In this document: piece after piece, positions 26,785 through 35,110 of the stretch
Layout of the letters: the number at the start of each line of letters is the position of its first letter
Numbering within the stretch: the stretch's first letter is position 1
NCBI RefSeq assembly: GCF_002174305.1
Contig: NZ_MIJB01000003.1
Location: 62,001 to 126,000, forward strand
DNA from: Aeromicrobium sp. PE09-221
Lineage (GTDB): Bacteria > Actinomycetota > Actinomycetes > Propionibacteriales > Nocardioidaceae
Length of the DNA: 64,000 nt
Reading direction: 5' to 3'
Notes under the pieces: model-generated
What the model saw: the letters and a program-made list of their open reading frames with translations, nothing else
Databases searched by the model: none
What the model was told of the DNA's origin: nothing
Program-made: the position numbers and the translations under genes

Positions 26785-28158
26785 ATGACCACCACACCAC
26801 CCCGGACACCGTTGTTGAGCATCGGCTTCGATGAGAAGCTCCCACCGGCCAAGACCGGTCTCTTCGGATTCCAACACCTGCTCGCCCTGACCGGCATCTG
26901 GCTGTTTCCAGGCATCATCGGGGTCTCGCTGGACCTCAGTGCCCGGGAGGTCGGCTGGATCACGCAAGGCTGCTTCTTCATGACCGGACTCATCACGATC
27001 CTTCAGTCCAGCCGGATCCTCCAGTTGCCGATCGTGCAAGGGCCGACCGCCGCGTTCATGGTGGCGATCATCGCCTCCGGCGCGAGTTTCGGTCTCGGCA
27101 CGGCCTTCGGCTCGATGATGGTCGCGGGCGCGATCTTCGCCCTCCTCAGCCTGCCGTCGCGAAGATTCGGGCTCTTCGGGCAGATCTCCCGCGTGGCATC
27201 AGATCCGCTCGTCTTCGGGACCCTCTTCGTCATCATCGGCGGACAGCTCGCCGCGATCGGGCTCAGTGGGTGGTTCGGCACCGAAGGCACCAGCGGTTAT
27301 GGTTGGCCCTTCTTCCTCCTCAGCCTCGCCACCGTGGTCTTCGTCATGGCGTTCACCATCTTCGGTGGCAATACGCTGCTACGCCGGGGTGCGATCTTCT
27401 GGGGGATCGTCGCCGGCACCGCCCTGACTGCCGTCTGCGGGCTCTGGAACACCCCGGACCTCTCGGAGGTCTCCATCATCGGAACACCCCAGTTCCTCCC
27501 CTTCGGCTTCGGAGTCGAGTGGTCGGTGGTCGTCCTGATGCTCCTGGCCTTCCTACAGGGCGGCACCGAATCGATGGGCATGTTCCGGCTCGTCAGCAGC
27601 TGGGGCGGTCGCACCGTTCCCGTCGAACGCGTCAACCGGGGACTCTTCGCGGAGTTCACCGGATCGGTCGCCGGCGCGGCCTTCGGAGGCATCGGCACGA
27701 CGTCCTATCCCGAGAACGCCGGTATCGTCCGGATGTCGGGCGTCGGGAGCCGCTTCGTGACCGCGACCGCGGGGGCGGTCGCCCTCGTCCTGGCCTTCAT
27801 CCCGAAGGTGGGACTCTTCATCGCCGGACTGCCGATGCCGGTACTGGCGGCGGCGTCCACGATCCTCTTCGGTGTCATCGCCGTCTCCGGCATCCAGATG
27901 CTCGCTGAGGTCGACTGGGACGATCTGAACATGATGGTCGCCGCACCGGCCTTCATCATCTCGCTGGGAACGCAGTTCCTGCCGGAGTCGATCGTCTCCG
28001 CCATGGGTCCCTCGGTCGAGAGCATCGTGACCAACCCGATGATGGTCGGCGTGATCCTCCTGCTGGGATTGCATCTGCTGGTCAACTACGGCATCCGGCC
28101 ACTCATCACCGCCCGCAAGAGCCGCATTCCTCGGCCGCTGCCCGTGGAGGACGAGTGA
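26785..28158 (+). CDS. NCS2 family nucleobase permease (uracil-xanthine permease type)
   Basis: Membrane transporter of 457 residues with about 12 to 14 hydrophobic segments. Family marks include IVQGPTAAFMVAIIASGA early on and the region GGIGTTSYPENAGIVRMSGVGSR near residue 300, which forms the substrate site in this family. ATG 26785 follows GGAG by 5 nt. It is coupled to the nitrilase-like gene by a TGATG overlap and is divergent from the importer operon. This supports a nucleobase-like or other N-heterocyclic substrate for the cluster. Confidence 0.92.
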   Translation: MTTTPPRTPLLSIGFDEKLPPAKTGLFGFQHLLALTGIWLFPGIIGVSLDLSAREVGWITQGCFFMTGLITILQSSRILQLPIVQGPTAAFMVAIIASGASFGLGTAFGSMMVAGAIFALLSLPSRRFGLFGQISRVASDPLVFGTLFVIIGGQLAAIGLSGWFGTEGTSGYGWPFFLLSLATVVFVMAFTIFGGNTLLRRGAIFWGIVAGTALTAVCGLWNTPDLSEVSIIGTPQFLPFGFGVEWSVVVLMLLAFLQGGTESMGMFRLVSSWGGRTVPVERVNRGLFAEFTGSVAGAAFGGIGTTSYPENAGIVRMSGVGSRFVTATAGAVALVLAFIPKVGLFIAGLPMPVLAAASTILFGVIAVSGIQMLAEVDWDDLNMMVAAPAFIISLGTQFLPESIVSAMGPSVESIVTNPMMVGVILLLGLHLLVNYGIRPLITARKSRIPRPLPVEDE

Positions 28159-29063
28159 TGTCCACGGTACGCCTGGGCCTCGCCCAGACGATGACCTATT
28201 TCGGCAGCGACGAGCAGCGCAATCTCGAGAACGCCGTGATGCTCCTCGAGCGGGCGGCGACCCAGGGTGTCGACCTGCTCGCCTTCGCCGAGAACTACCC
28301 CGGTCCGTTCACCGAGACGAACCGCTACGAGGTCGCCGAGACGATGGCAACGGCAGCCCGGAAGCACGGCGTCGCGGTCGCCTACGGCACATCGCGCCCC
28401 GTCCCAGGCCGCGAGGGATCTTTCCACATCACGACGGTGATCGTCGACGCCGAAGGAATCGAGCGCGGCGCATATCACCGGACGCACCCGGAGGGCCCGT
28501 ATATCTACCGGGACGGTGAGCAGTGGAATTTCGACTACGTCGCCGCCGATGCCTTCCCCGTCGTCGACATGGGCTGGGGGAGGCTGGCGGTCTCCGTCTG
28601 CTCCGAGGTCCACCTGCCGGAGGTCAGCCGCATCCTGGCTCTCAAGGGGGCGGAGATCATCCTGTATCCGTCCGGCCTGCTCATTGACGAGCTGGGTTAT
28701 ACGGAGAACTGGCGCACCCTGGTGAGGGCGCGTGCCATCGAGAACCACGCTTACACCGCCACGCTGGTCAACCTGATGGATCCCGCCATCGGTGATCAGT
28801 TCAATCCCAGCGGGGTCGACCTCGCGCCGCCCCGGAAAGGGATCACGACGGGCATCGGAGGGATCTACGGGCCCGAGCGCGTCCTCGCCGAATCCGGGCA
28901 GCCAGGGATCCTGGCCGCCGATCTCGACCTCGATCGTCTCCGCTATCTGCGCAGCGCGACCGAGGAGCTCATCATCCCCGCCCCCTATCGCACGATCCCC
29001 GGCCATATGAGCTGGCGGCGACCGGAGCTGTATGAAGAACTCACTCGCCACCCAACCCGTTGA
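28158..29063 (+). CDS. Nitrilase superfamily protein with Arg at the catalytic Lys position
   Basis: Protein of 301 residues with the nitrilase fold. Glu45 (FAENYPGP) and Cys148 (VSVCSEVHLPE) are in place. The position of the catalytic Lys, two residues before a conserved His, reads YHRTHP with Arg108. The codon is CGG, so a one-base reading slip would not restore Lys. Either it is a subfamily using Arg, or it is no longer a standard hydrolase. ATG 28158 overlaps the permease stop (TGATG) and has GGAGG 7 nt upstream. Cotranscription with the permease suggests it acts on the imported compound. Confidence 0.87.
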   Translation: MSTVRLGLAQTMTYFGSDEQRNLENAVMLLERAATQGVDLLAFAENYPGPFTETNRYEVAETMATAARKHGVAVAYGTSRPVPGREGSFHITTVIVDAEGIERGAYHRTHPEGPYIYRDGEQWNFDYVAADAFPVVDMGWGRLAVSVCSEVHLPEVSRILALKGAEIILYPSGLLIDELGYTENWRTLVRARAIENHAYTATLVNLMDPAIGDQFNPSGVDLAPPRKGITTGIGGIYGPERVLAESGQPGILAADLDLDRLRYLRSATEELIIPAPYRTIPGHMSWRRPELYEELTRHPTR

Positions 29064-29069
29064 GAGGGG

Positions 29070-29678
29070 TCAGCGCAGGTCGGGGTTGCTGATGGAGAGC
29101 ATGGTGTCGCTGAAGAGGTCGATGTCCTCGTCGCGGGAGCGGCCGGTGCCGCCGCCGCGCAGCACGCTCGCGAGCTCGCCCGTCGCGCGGTCGATGCGAC
29201 GCTGCAGTGCGTTCTCACCCGACGAACCCCAGTCGTGTGGCGACGCGAATACGCCGGTCGGCACCACGAATGCTTGGAGATAGGCGAACAACGGGCGCAA
29301 CGAGCTCTCGATCGCCAGCGAGTGCCGTGCGGTCCCGCCGGTGGCCGCGAGGAGCACCGGCTTGCCGATGATGGCATCGCTGTCCATGGCATCGACGAAG
29401 GACTTGAAGAGCCCCGGATACGCGACCTTGAAGATCGGCACGGTGACGATCAGCGCATCAGCTGCCGTCACCTGGTCGTAGACGTGCTGCAGTCGCGGCG
29501 CCGCGAACCCCGTCAGGCTCGCATCGGTGATCTCGTGGGCCAGATCGCGCAGAGTGACTATCTCGAGCTGGGCATCGCCCAGGGCCTCGCTCGCCGACGC
29601 GGCGATCTTGTCCGCGAGCATACGCGTGGTCGACGGCTCGCCGAGACCCGCCGAGATGACGACGATGCGCGTGGTCAT
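29070..29678 (-). CDS. LLM-partnered FMN reductase (CE1759 family)
   Basis: NADPH-dependent FMN reductase of 202 residues with a flavodoxin-like fold. IVVISAGLGEPSTTRMLADKIA is the start of the fold and LIVTVPIFKVAYPGLFKSFVD the conserved flavin loop. It supplies reduced flavin to the monooxygenase upstream, whose stop it overlaps as ATGA, with AGGAGG 7 nt before the start. This two-gene pairing is known in corynebacteria and relatives. It converges on the nitrilase-like gene with only 6 nt between stops. Confidence 0.88.
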   Translation of the reverse strand: MTTRIVVISAGLGEPSTTRMLADKIAASASEALGDAQLEIVTLRDLAHEITDASLTGFAAPRLQHVYDQVTAADALIVTVPIFKVAYPGLFKSFVDAMDSDAIIGKPVLLAATGGTARHSLAIESSLRPLFAYLQAFVVPTGVFASPHDWGSSGENALQRRIDRATGELASVLRGGGTGRSRDEDIDLFSDTMLSISNPDLR

Positions 29679-30775
29679 CGGGTGACCTCCTGTTCGGTGG
29701 CCGCGACGTCGCGGGCGGCGACACGAGCGGCGTGCGTGGGAGCATCCGGGACACCGGCCGGGCGGCGCTTGGTGAACTCCTCGCGCATCGTCGGGAGGAT
29801 CTCGCCGAGCAGGTCGAGCTGCTCGAGCACCGTCTTCAGCGGCAGGCCCGCGTGGTCGACGAGGAAGAGCTGACGCTGGTAGTCGCCGAAGAAGTCCGCG
29901 AACTCCAGCGTGCGCTCCAGCACCTGCTGCGGACTGCCCACGGTCAGCGGCGTCTGGGAGGTGAAGTCCTCCAGGCTCGGGCCGTGTCCGTAGACCGGCG
30001 CGACGTCGAAATACGGCCGGAACTCGTTGACGGCGTCCTGGCTGTTCTTGCGCATGAAGAACTGACCGCCGAGGCCGACGATCGCCTGCTCCGCCGTTCC
30101 GTGTCCGTAGTGGGCATAGCGCTGGCGGTAGAAGTTGATCAGCCGGATGTAGTGCTCCTTCGGCCAGAAGATGTTGTTGGCGAAGTAGCCGTCACCGTAG
30201 TAGGCCGCCAGCTCTGCGACCTCCGGGGTACGGATCGAGCCGTGCCACACGAAGGGAGCGACCCCGTCCAAGGGCGCCGGAGTGGCCGTGAAGTTCTGCA
30301 GCGGAGTGCGGAACTTGCCCTCCCAGTTGACGACCGGCTCGTCCCAGAGCTTGCGCAGCAACTGGTAGTTCTCGATGGTCAGCTCGACGGCCTTGGTGAT
30401 GTCCTTGCCGAACCAGGGATACACCGGCGCGGTGTTGCCGCGGCCGAGCATGAGGTCCATGCGGCCGTCGACGAGGTGCTGCAGCGTGGCGTAGTCCTCC
30501 GCGATCTTGACCGGGTCATTGGTGGTGATGAGCGTGGTCGATGTCGACAGGATGAGGTTCTTGGTCTGCGCGCCGATGTAGGCGAGCGTGGTGGTCGGGC
30601 TCGACGGGACGAAGGGGGGGTTGTGGTGCTCGCCGGTCGCGAACACGTCCAGGCCGATGTCATCGGCCTTCTTGGCGATCTCGACGGTGTTCTTGATCCG
30701 CTCGTGCTCGGTGACCGTCGTGCCGTTCACCGGATCGGGCGTGACGTCACCGACGGTGAAGATGCCGATCTGCAT
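29675..30775 (-). CDS. Luciferase-like flavin monooxygenase (CE1758 family)
   Basis: Two-component flavin monooxygenase of 366 residues. The N-terminus MQIGIFTVGD is the first strand of a TIM barrel, with GLDVFATGEHHNPPF and LGRGNTAPVYPWFG as further family marks. It uses FMNH2 from the reductase encoded downstream. The natural substrate of this family is not known to me. ATG 30775 has GAGGAG 6 nt upstream, and a clear dyad at 30789-30808 sits in the leader or promoter. Proximity to the N-heterocycle cluster suggests, but does not prove, a shared pathway. Confidence 0.88.
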   Translation of the reverse strand: MQIGIFTVGDVTPDPVNGTTVTEHERIKNTVEIAKKADDIGLDVFATGEHHNPPFVPSSPTTTLAYIGAQTKNLILSTSTTLITTNDPVKIAEDYATLQHLVDGRMDLMLGRGNTAPVYPWFGKDITKAVELTIENYQLLRKLWDEPVVNWEGKFRTPLQNFTATPAPLDGVAPFVWHGSIRTPEVAELAAYYGDGYFANNIFWPKEHYIRLINFYRQRYAHYGHGTAEQAIVGLGGQFFMRKNSQDAVNEFRPYFDVAPVYGHGPSLEDFTSQTPLTVGSPQQVLERTLEFADFFGDYQRQLFLVDHAGLPLKTVLEQLDLLGEILPTMREEFTKRRPAGVPDAPTHAARVAARDVAATEQEVTR

Positions 30776-30788
30776 GGCCTGCTCCTCA

Positions 30789-30808
30789 GTAGTTGAATCT
30801 TTAACTAC
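30789..30808. promoter_or_regulatory. Operator-like dyad GTAGTT-N8-AACTAC
   Basis: Perfect 6-bp arms 8 bp apart, with further partial symmetry inside (TTGAA/TTTAA), lying 13 to 33 nt upstream of the monooxygenase start. The size and AT-rich centre resemble MarR- or TetR-type operators. No such regulator is adjacent. Confidence 0.6.
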
Positions 30809-30871
30809 CTTAACATGGCGGGCCGCGTGGTCATTCCCGAGACTCGGGCGGGGGTGGGTCAGGGCGGTGCG

Positions 30872-31321
30872 TCAGCGGCGAGCGGTGAAGAAATCCCGGA
30901 GCAGCGCGGTCGACTCTGCGGCGAGCACCCCGGCATGCACCTGGGGACGATGATTCAGGCGGCGATCCCGTACGACGTCCCACAGCGACCCGACCGCCCC
31001 GGCCTTGTCGTCGAAGGCTCCGAAGACCAGTCTCTCGACACGCGCCGCGACCAAGGCGCCGGCGCACATCGTGCACGGCTCCAGCGTGACGACGAGCGTG
31101 CAGCCCTCGAGCCGCCATTCCCCCAGGGTTCGCGCCGCGGCCCGCATCGCCACGATCTCGGCGTGGCCAGTCGGGTCACGATCGCGCTCACGCGTGTTGC
31201 GGCCCTCCCCCAGGACCGCGCCCTCCGGACCTATCAGCAGCGCACCCACCGGCACATCACCCGCGGAGGCGGCCTGCGCGCCCAGGGCGAGCGCGCGCCG
31301 CATCCACGACTCGTCGCTCAC
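30872..31321 (-). CDS. tadA: tRNA adenosine(34) deaminase
   Basis: Converts A34 to inosine in tRNA-Arg(ACG). The protein has 149 residues with the zinc site HAE (His53, Glu55) and PCTMC (Cys83, Cys86), as in TadA. GTG 31321 overlaps the upstream gene stop as GTGA. The downstream stretch to the monooxygenase (96 nt) holds that gene's operator. Confidence 0.95.
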   Translation of the reverse strand: MSDESWMRRALALGAQAASAGDVPVGALLIGPEGAVLGEGRNTRERDRDPTGHAEIVAMRAAARTLGEWRLEGCTLVVTLEPCTMCAGALVAARVERLVFGAFDDKAGAVGSLWDVVRDRRLNHRPQVHAGVLAAESTALLRDFFTARR

Positions 31322-31785
31322 CCGACGATCGTCTCCAGTTGATCGCGGAAGCCGAGTCGCCCGGCGATATCGAGCAGGACGTCATCGGGATAGAGATCAT
31401 CGTCCTCACACAGCAGCGACAGTTCGACCGAGGCGACGCCGAGATCCGCGAGGATCTCCAGATCGCCGATCGGCTCCACCGGGTCGTCGTCCTCGGGGTC
31501 GGGAGCATCGAGCGCCTCGGCGATATCGGCCGCCAGGGGATAGTCGAGCGTAGCGGTGTTGTCGGACAACAGCACACGCACCTGCGGACCGCTGCGGCGC
31601 ACGATCGCGAAGAAGTCGTCCTTGACCGAAACCAGCGCGAGTGTGCCGACCTCCGACGGGAATCGGCGCAGCGCCTCGCTCAGGCCGGCGAAGTCCTCAC
31701 CCAGCGTGGGCGGCAGCTCCATGAGCGACCAGTCGCCGTCATCCCGGTAGGCGGCCACCACAAAGTCCACATCGTCCTCGGTCAC
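31318..31785 (-). CDS. tRNA adenosine deaminase-associated protein
   Basis: Acidic protein of 155 residues (VDFVVAAYRDDGDWSLMELP at its start, DDLYPDDVLLDIAGRLGFRD near its end). It matches the actinobacterial family always found next to tadA, whose molecular role is not established. GTG 31785 has AGGAGG just upstream; the longer frame to 31956 overlaps the IclR gene and is rejected. Confidence 0.9.
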   Translation of the reverse strand: MTEDDVDFVVAAYRDDGDWSLMELPPTLGEDFAGLSEALRRFPSEVGTLALVSVKDDFFAIVRRSGPQVRVLLSDNTATLDYPLAADIAEALDAPDPEDDDPVEPIGDLEILADLGVASVELSLLCEDDDLYPDDVLLDIAGRLGFRDQLETIVG

Positions 31786-31891
31786 GATTCCTCCTGGCTC
31801 GCCACGGTCCCGTCCGCCATCGTGACAGACGCAGGCGACACCCCGCCACTCCTGGGAGATTCGGGACCGGGACCGGTCGCTCGACCGGTGT

Positions 31892-32665
31892 TCACCGACG
31901 AGCCGAGGCGACGATCGCCTTCGAGAGCGCATGCGCCGACTCGAGCAGGGCAGCACCCAGCTCGGGGCGACGGTCGGGCCCGAATCGCGCCTCGACCCCG
32001 GTCAGGCTCAGGGCCCACGCGGGGCGGTCATCCCGGTCGAAGACCACCGCGCCCATCCCCCAGCTCCCCTGGACGAGAAGGCCGGGATTGACGGCGTAGC
32101 CGGTCTCGCGCGTCTGAGCGATACCCACCCTGACCTGGTACACGTCATGCCCATGTCCCGCCAGGACCTCAGGATCCACCCGGTTCAGATACTCCTCGCT
32201 CTCCCGGGAGGGCAGGTGGGCCAGGATCGCCATGCCGGCGGACGCGACCCCCAGAGGAAAGCGGATGCCTACGTGGAGCACATGCGACCGCAACGGGAAG
32301 CTACCGTCCTCCGCGAGGAGGCACACGGTCTCATCTCCACGCCGCGCGCTGAAGAAGGCGCTCTCCCCGGTCTCCCTCGCCAGCCTTTCGACCACCGGCC
32401 TGGCCACGTCCGCGACATCGTAACGGCGCGCCGACGCGATGCCCAGCAGATAGAGCTCGGGCCCCAATGACCATCGCCCCGACCGGTGGTCGCGGTCGAC
32501 GAGTCCCTCATCGGACAGCGATACCAGCAGGCGATGCGCCGTCGCTCGCGCCAGGCCCGAGGCACGGCCGACCTCGGTGGTGGTCACACCATCGGGCTCG
32601 CTCGCCGCCACTGCCCGCAGGACGGCACCGACCCGCGCGACCACGTGGGGAGGAGTCTGCGGCAT
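31892..32665 (-). CDS. IclR family transcriptional regulator
   Basis: Regulator of 257 residues with an N-terminal winged helix (GVTTTEVGRASGLARATAHR) and a C-terminal IclR effector domain (FPLGVASAGMAILAHLP, ARFGPDRRPELGAALLESA). ATG 32665 is preferred over GTG 32671 for spacing from AGGA. It is divergent from the CoA-transferase operon (154 nt gap). IclR proteins commonly control beta-ketoadipate and acid-CoA pathways, so it probably controls those genes. Confidence 0.93.
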   Translation of the reverse strand: MPQTPPHVVARVGAVLRAVAASEPDGVTTTEVGRASGLARATAHRLLVSLSDEGLVDRDHRSGRWSLGPELYLLGIASARRYDVADVARPVVERLARETGESAFFSARRGDETVCLLAEDGSFPLRSHVLHVGIRFPLGVASAGMAILAHLPSRESEEYLNRVDPEVLAGHGHDVYQVRVGIAQTRETGYAVNPGLLVQGSWGMGAVVFDRDDRPAWALSLTGVEARFGPDRRPELGAALLESAHALSKAIVASARR

Positions 32666-32819
32666 GGGCACGATCCTAAGCGTTCACTGACTGGACGCTC
32701 CGAGCGGTCCCCTTTCGTACTGTGAGCACTTCATTCGCGATGTATGTCCTGCTATTGCTCACTAGAACGCCGACCGGCAACGTTGATGAGGTATCTGCTC
32801 AGCGAACGAAAGGTCGGTC

Positions 32820-33527
32820 ATGACGCTTGCGACATCACCCGGTGAGGCGCTCGACGGGTGCCTGCGCGACGGAATGACCCTGGCGGTGGGCGGCTTCGGA
32901 CTGTGCGGCATCCCCAGTGCGCTCATCGAGGCGGTCCGCGACAGCGGCGTCGCCGGACTGACCATCGTGTCCAACAACATGGGCGTCGACGGCAAAGGCC
33001 TCGGGCTCCTGCTCGAGAACGGTCAGGTCGACAAGGTCATCGCTTCCTATGTGGGCGAGAACAAGCTGTTCGCCCAGCAGTACCTCGACGGTGAGCTGGA
33101 GGTCGAGTTCACACCGCAGGGCACCCTCGCCGAGCGACTCCGAGCAGGAGGGGCCGGGATTCCGGCCTTCTACACCCGCACCGGCGTGGGCACTGTCGTG
33201 GCCGAGGGCAAGCCGACGGCCGAGTTCGACGGCATCACCTATCTCCAGGAGCGGGCGATCGTCGCCGATCTGGCCCTCGTCCATGCCCACACCGCAGACC
33301 GCTTCGGCAACCTGCGCTACCGGCTCGCAGCCCGCAACTTCAATCCGGTCGCGGCCACCTCCGGTCGCGTCACGATCGCTGAGGCGGAGCACCTGGTCGA
33401 CGCCGTCGACCCCGAGTTGGTCCAGACGCCCGGCATCTACGTCCACCGGCTGGTGCATGTTCCCGACCAGCCCAAGCACATCGAGCAACGCACCACCCGC
33501 CCCCGACCCGAAGGAGTACCGGCATGA
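32820..33527 (+). CDS. 3-oxoacid CoA-transferase subunit A
   Basis: Alpha subunit of a CoA-transferase, 235 residues, with GGFGLCGIPSALIEAVRD and YVGENKLFAQQYLDGELEVE. It transfers CoA from succinyl-CoA to a 3-oxoacid such as acetoacetate or 3-oxoadipate. The closest well-known kinds are ScoA/AtoD/PcaI, which I cannot separate by eye. It is followed by subunit B after 79 nt. Confidence 0.92.
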   Translation: MTLATSPGEALDGCLRDGMTLAVGGFGLCGIPSALIEAVRDSGVAGLTIVSNNMGVDGKGLGLLLENGQVDKVIASYVGENKLFAQQYLDGELEVEFTPQGTLAERLRAGGAGIPAFYTRTGVGTVVAEGKPTAEFDGITYLQERAIVADLALVHAHTADRFGNLRYRLAARNFNPVAATSGRVTIAEAEHLVDAVDPELVQTPGIYVHRLVHVPDQPKHIEQRTTRPRPEGVPA

Positions 33528-33544
33528 GCGAGCGTAGCGAGCGA
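33526..33544. repeat. Short dispersed-type repeat GAGCGAGCGTAGCGAGCGA
   Basis: A quasi-palindromic 19-mer starting within the stop codon of subunit A. Words of this kind (gagcgagcg-nn-gcgagcga) are scattered at gene ends in several actinobacterial genomes. It explains the unusual gap inside this operon. Confidence 0.5.
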
Positions 33545-33606
33545 CGATCAAACAACACGCCATGCCGACACCTCCGTACCCTGGCGCACTTCGTGGAGGT
33601 GGCGGC

Positions 33607-34254
33607 ATGAGTTGGACACGCGAGGAGATGGCCGCGATCGCGGCATTGGAGCTGCGGGACGGCGACTACGTCAACCTGGGCATCGGCATCCCCACGCTCG
33701 TGGCCAACCATGTGCCGCCGGGAGTCCACGTGACACTCCAGTCCGAGAACGGGATCCTCGGGCTCGGCCCCTTCCCTTGGGAGGGAGAGGAGGACCCGGA
33801 TCTCATCAATGCCGGCAAACAGACCGTCACCACGCGCAGCGGCGCCTCCTTCTTCGACTCCGCGGAGTCCTTCGCGATGATCCGCGGTGGCAAGGTCGAC
33901 ATCGCCATCCTCGGAGCCCTGCAGGTCGGCGCCAACGGCGACCTCGCCAACTGGGCGGTCCCGGGCGCTCTCGTGAAGGGGATGGGCGGGGCGATGGACC
34001 TCGTCGCCGGCACGCGACGCATCGTCGTCATCACCGACCACGTGGCCAAGGACGGCACGCCGAAGATCGTGGAGGACTGCACCCTGCCGTTGACGGGTCT
34101 CGGGGTGGTGGACAGGATCATCACCGATCGGGCTGTCATCGACGTCACCCCACAGGGCCTGCGCGTGCTGCGGCTCGCACCGGGCGAGAGCTTCGAGGAC
34201 CTCGTCGCCATGACGGATGCCCCGCTGACTCGCGCGGAGTCGGTCTCCGCGTGA
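33607..34254 (+). CDS. 3-oxoacid CoA-transferase subunit B
   Basis: Beta subunit of 215 residues carrying the active-site Glu in [12 protein letters not shown]. The ATG at 33607 has GGAGG 7 nt upstream; the frame from 33562 ([15 protein letters not shown]) has none and is rejected. The stretch [23 protein letters not shown] is also typical. It works as a heterodimer or tetramer with subunit A. It could activate acetoacetate made by a ketone carboxylase such as that at 41-48 kb, or serve fatty-acid or aromatic catabolism. Confidence 0.93.
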   Translation: MSWTREEMAAIAALELRDGDYVNLGIGIPTLVANHVPPGVHVTLQSENGILGLGPFPWEGEEDPDLINAGKQTVTTRSGASFFDSAESFAMIRGGKVDIAILGALQVGANGDLANWAVPGALVKGMGGAMDLVAGTRRIVVITDHVAKDGTPKIVEDCTLPLTGLGVVDRIITDRAVIDVTPQGLRVLRLAPGESFEDLVAMTDAPLTRAESVSA

Positions 34255-34304
34255 CCTGGCGAGCTTCCCGGTTCGCGCGGCGTCGCGACCGATAGGCTCA
34301 GGGC

Positions 34305-34943
34305 ATGCAGGTTCACGTCCTCGATCACCCGCTCGTCGCCCACAAGCTCACCGTACTGCGGCAGACGACGACCGACTCGCCCACATTCCGCCGCCTGACC
34401 GAGGAGCTCGTGACGCTGCTGGCCTATGAGGCCACGCGCGAGGTGCGCGTGGAGCCCGCCGCCATCGAGACCCCCGTCGCCCCGACGACCGGCGTGCGCC
34501 TCTCGACGCCCGCGCCTCTCGTCGTGCCGATCCTGCGTGCCGGGCTGGGCATGCTCGAGGGCATGCAGCGGCTACTCCCCACGGCCGAGGTCGGCTTCCT
34601 CGGCATGATCCGCAATGAGGAGACCCTGCAGGCCGAGACCTACGCCGAGCGTCTGCCCGATGACCTCTCCGGCCGGCAGTGTTATGTGCTCGATCCGATG
34701 CTCGCCACGGGGGGCACGCTCGCGATGGCGATCGACTTCCTCGTCAAGCGCGGAGCCGATCACATCACCGCCATCACCCTGCTCGCGGCCCCCGAAGGCG
34801 TGCGCCGGATCGAGTCCGAGCTGGAGCACATCGACGTCCCGGTCACCGTGGTGACCGCCGCCGTGGACGAGCGCCTCGACGAGAACGGCTACATCGTGCC
34901 GGGACTCGGCGACGCCGGGGACCGCCTGTACGGCGTCGCTTGA
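34305..34943 (+). CDS. upp: Uracil phosphoribosyltransferase
   Basis: Salvage enzyme making UMP from uracil and PRPP, 212 residues. The PRPP site [11 protein letters not shown] is at about 128-138, and the C-terminal uracil-binding [15 protein letters not shown] is complete. N-terminal [15 protein letters not shown] is also characteristic. It is a single gene, converging on pntB across a hairpin. Confidence 0.96.
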   Translation: MQVHVLDHPLVAHKLTVLRQTTTDSPTFRRLTEELVTLLAYEATREVRVEPAAIETPVAPTTGVRLSTPAPLVVPILRAGLGMLEGMQRLLPTAEVGFLGMIRNEETLQAETYAERLPDDLSGRQCYVLDPMLATGGTLAMAIDFLVKRGADHITAITLLAAPEGVRRIESELEHIDVPVTVVTAAVDERLDENGYIVPGLGDAGDRLYGVA

Positions 34944-35023
34944 GCCCGCCCCTCGACGGACCTGCGTCCGCCCTCGCCTGAGCGGTGACCTACGCCATCG
35001 CTCCCCCGGGTAGTCGCCGACGG

Positions 35024-35069
35024 AGGATGTGATTCCACGGCTGCTATGGCAACCATGAAGTCACATCCT
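35024..35069. repeat. Hairpin between convergent upp and pntB (21-bp arms, TATG loop)
   Basis: Arms 35024-35044 and 35049-35069 match at 17 of 21 positions, and the four differences are all transitions. In a leftward transcript three of them become G.U pairs, so it fits a pntB terminator better than an upp one. The apex is GC-TATG-GC, as in the hairpin at 61587. Confidence 0.75.
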
Positions 35070-35110
35070 GCGCGGGTCCCACCCAACGCTCGGCGAGCCT
35101 GTCATCTTGC

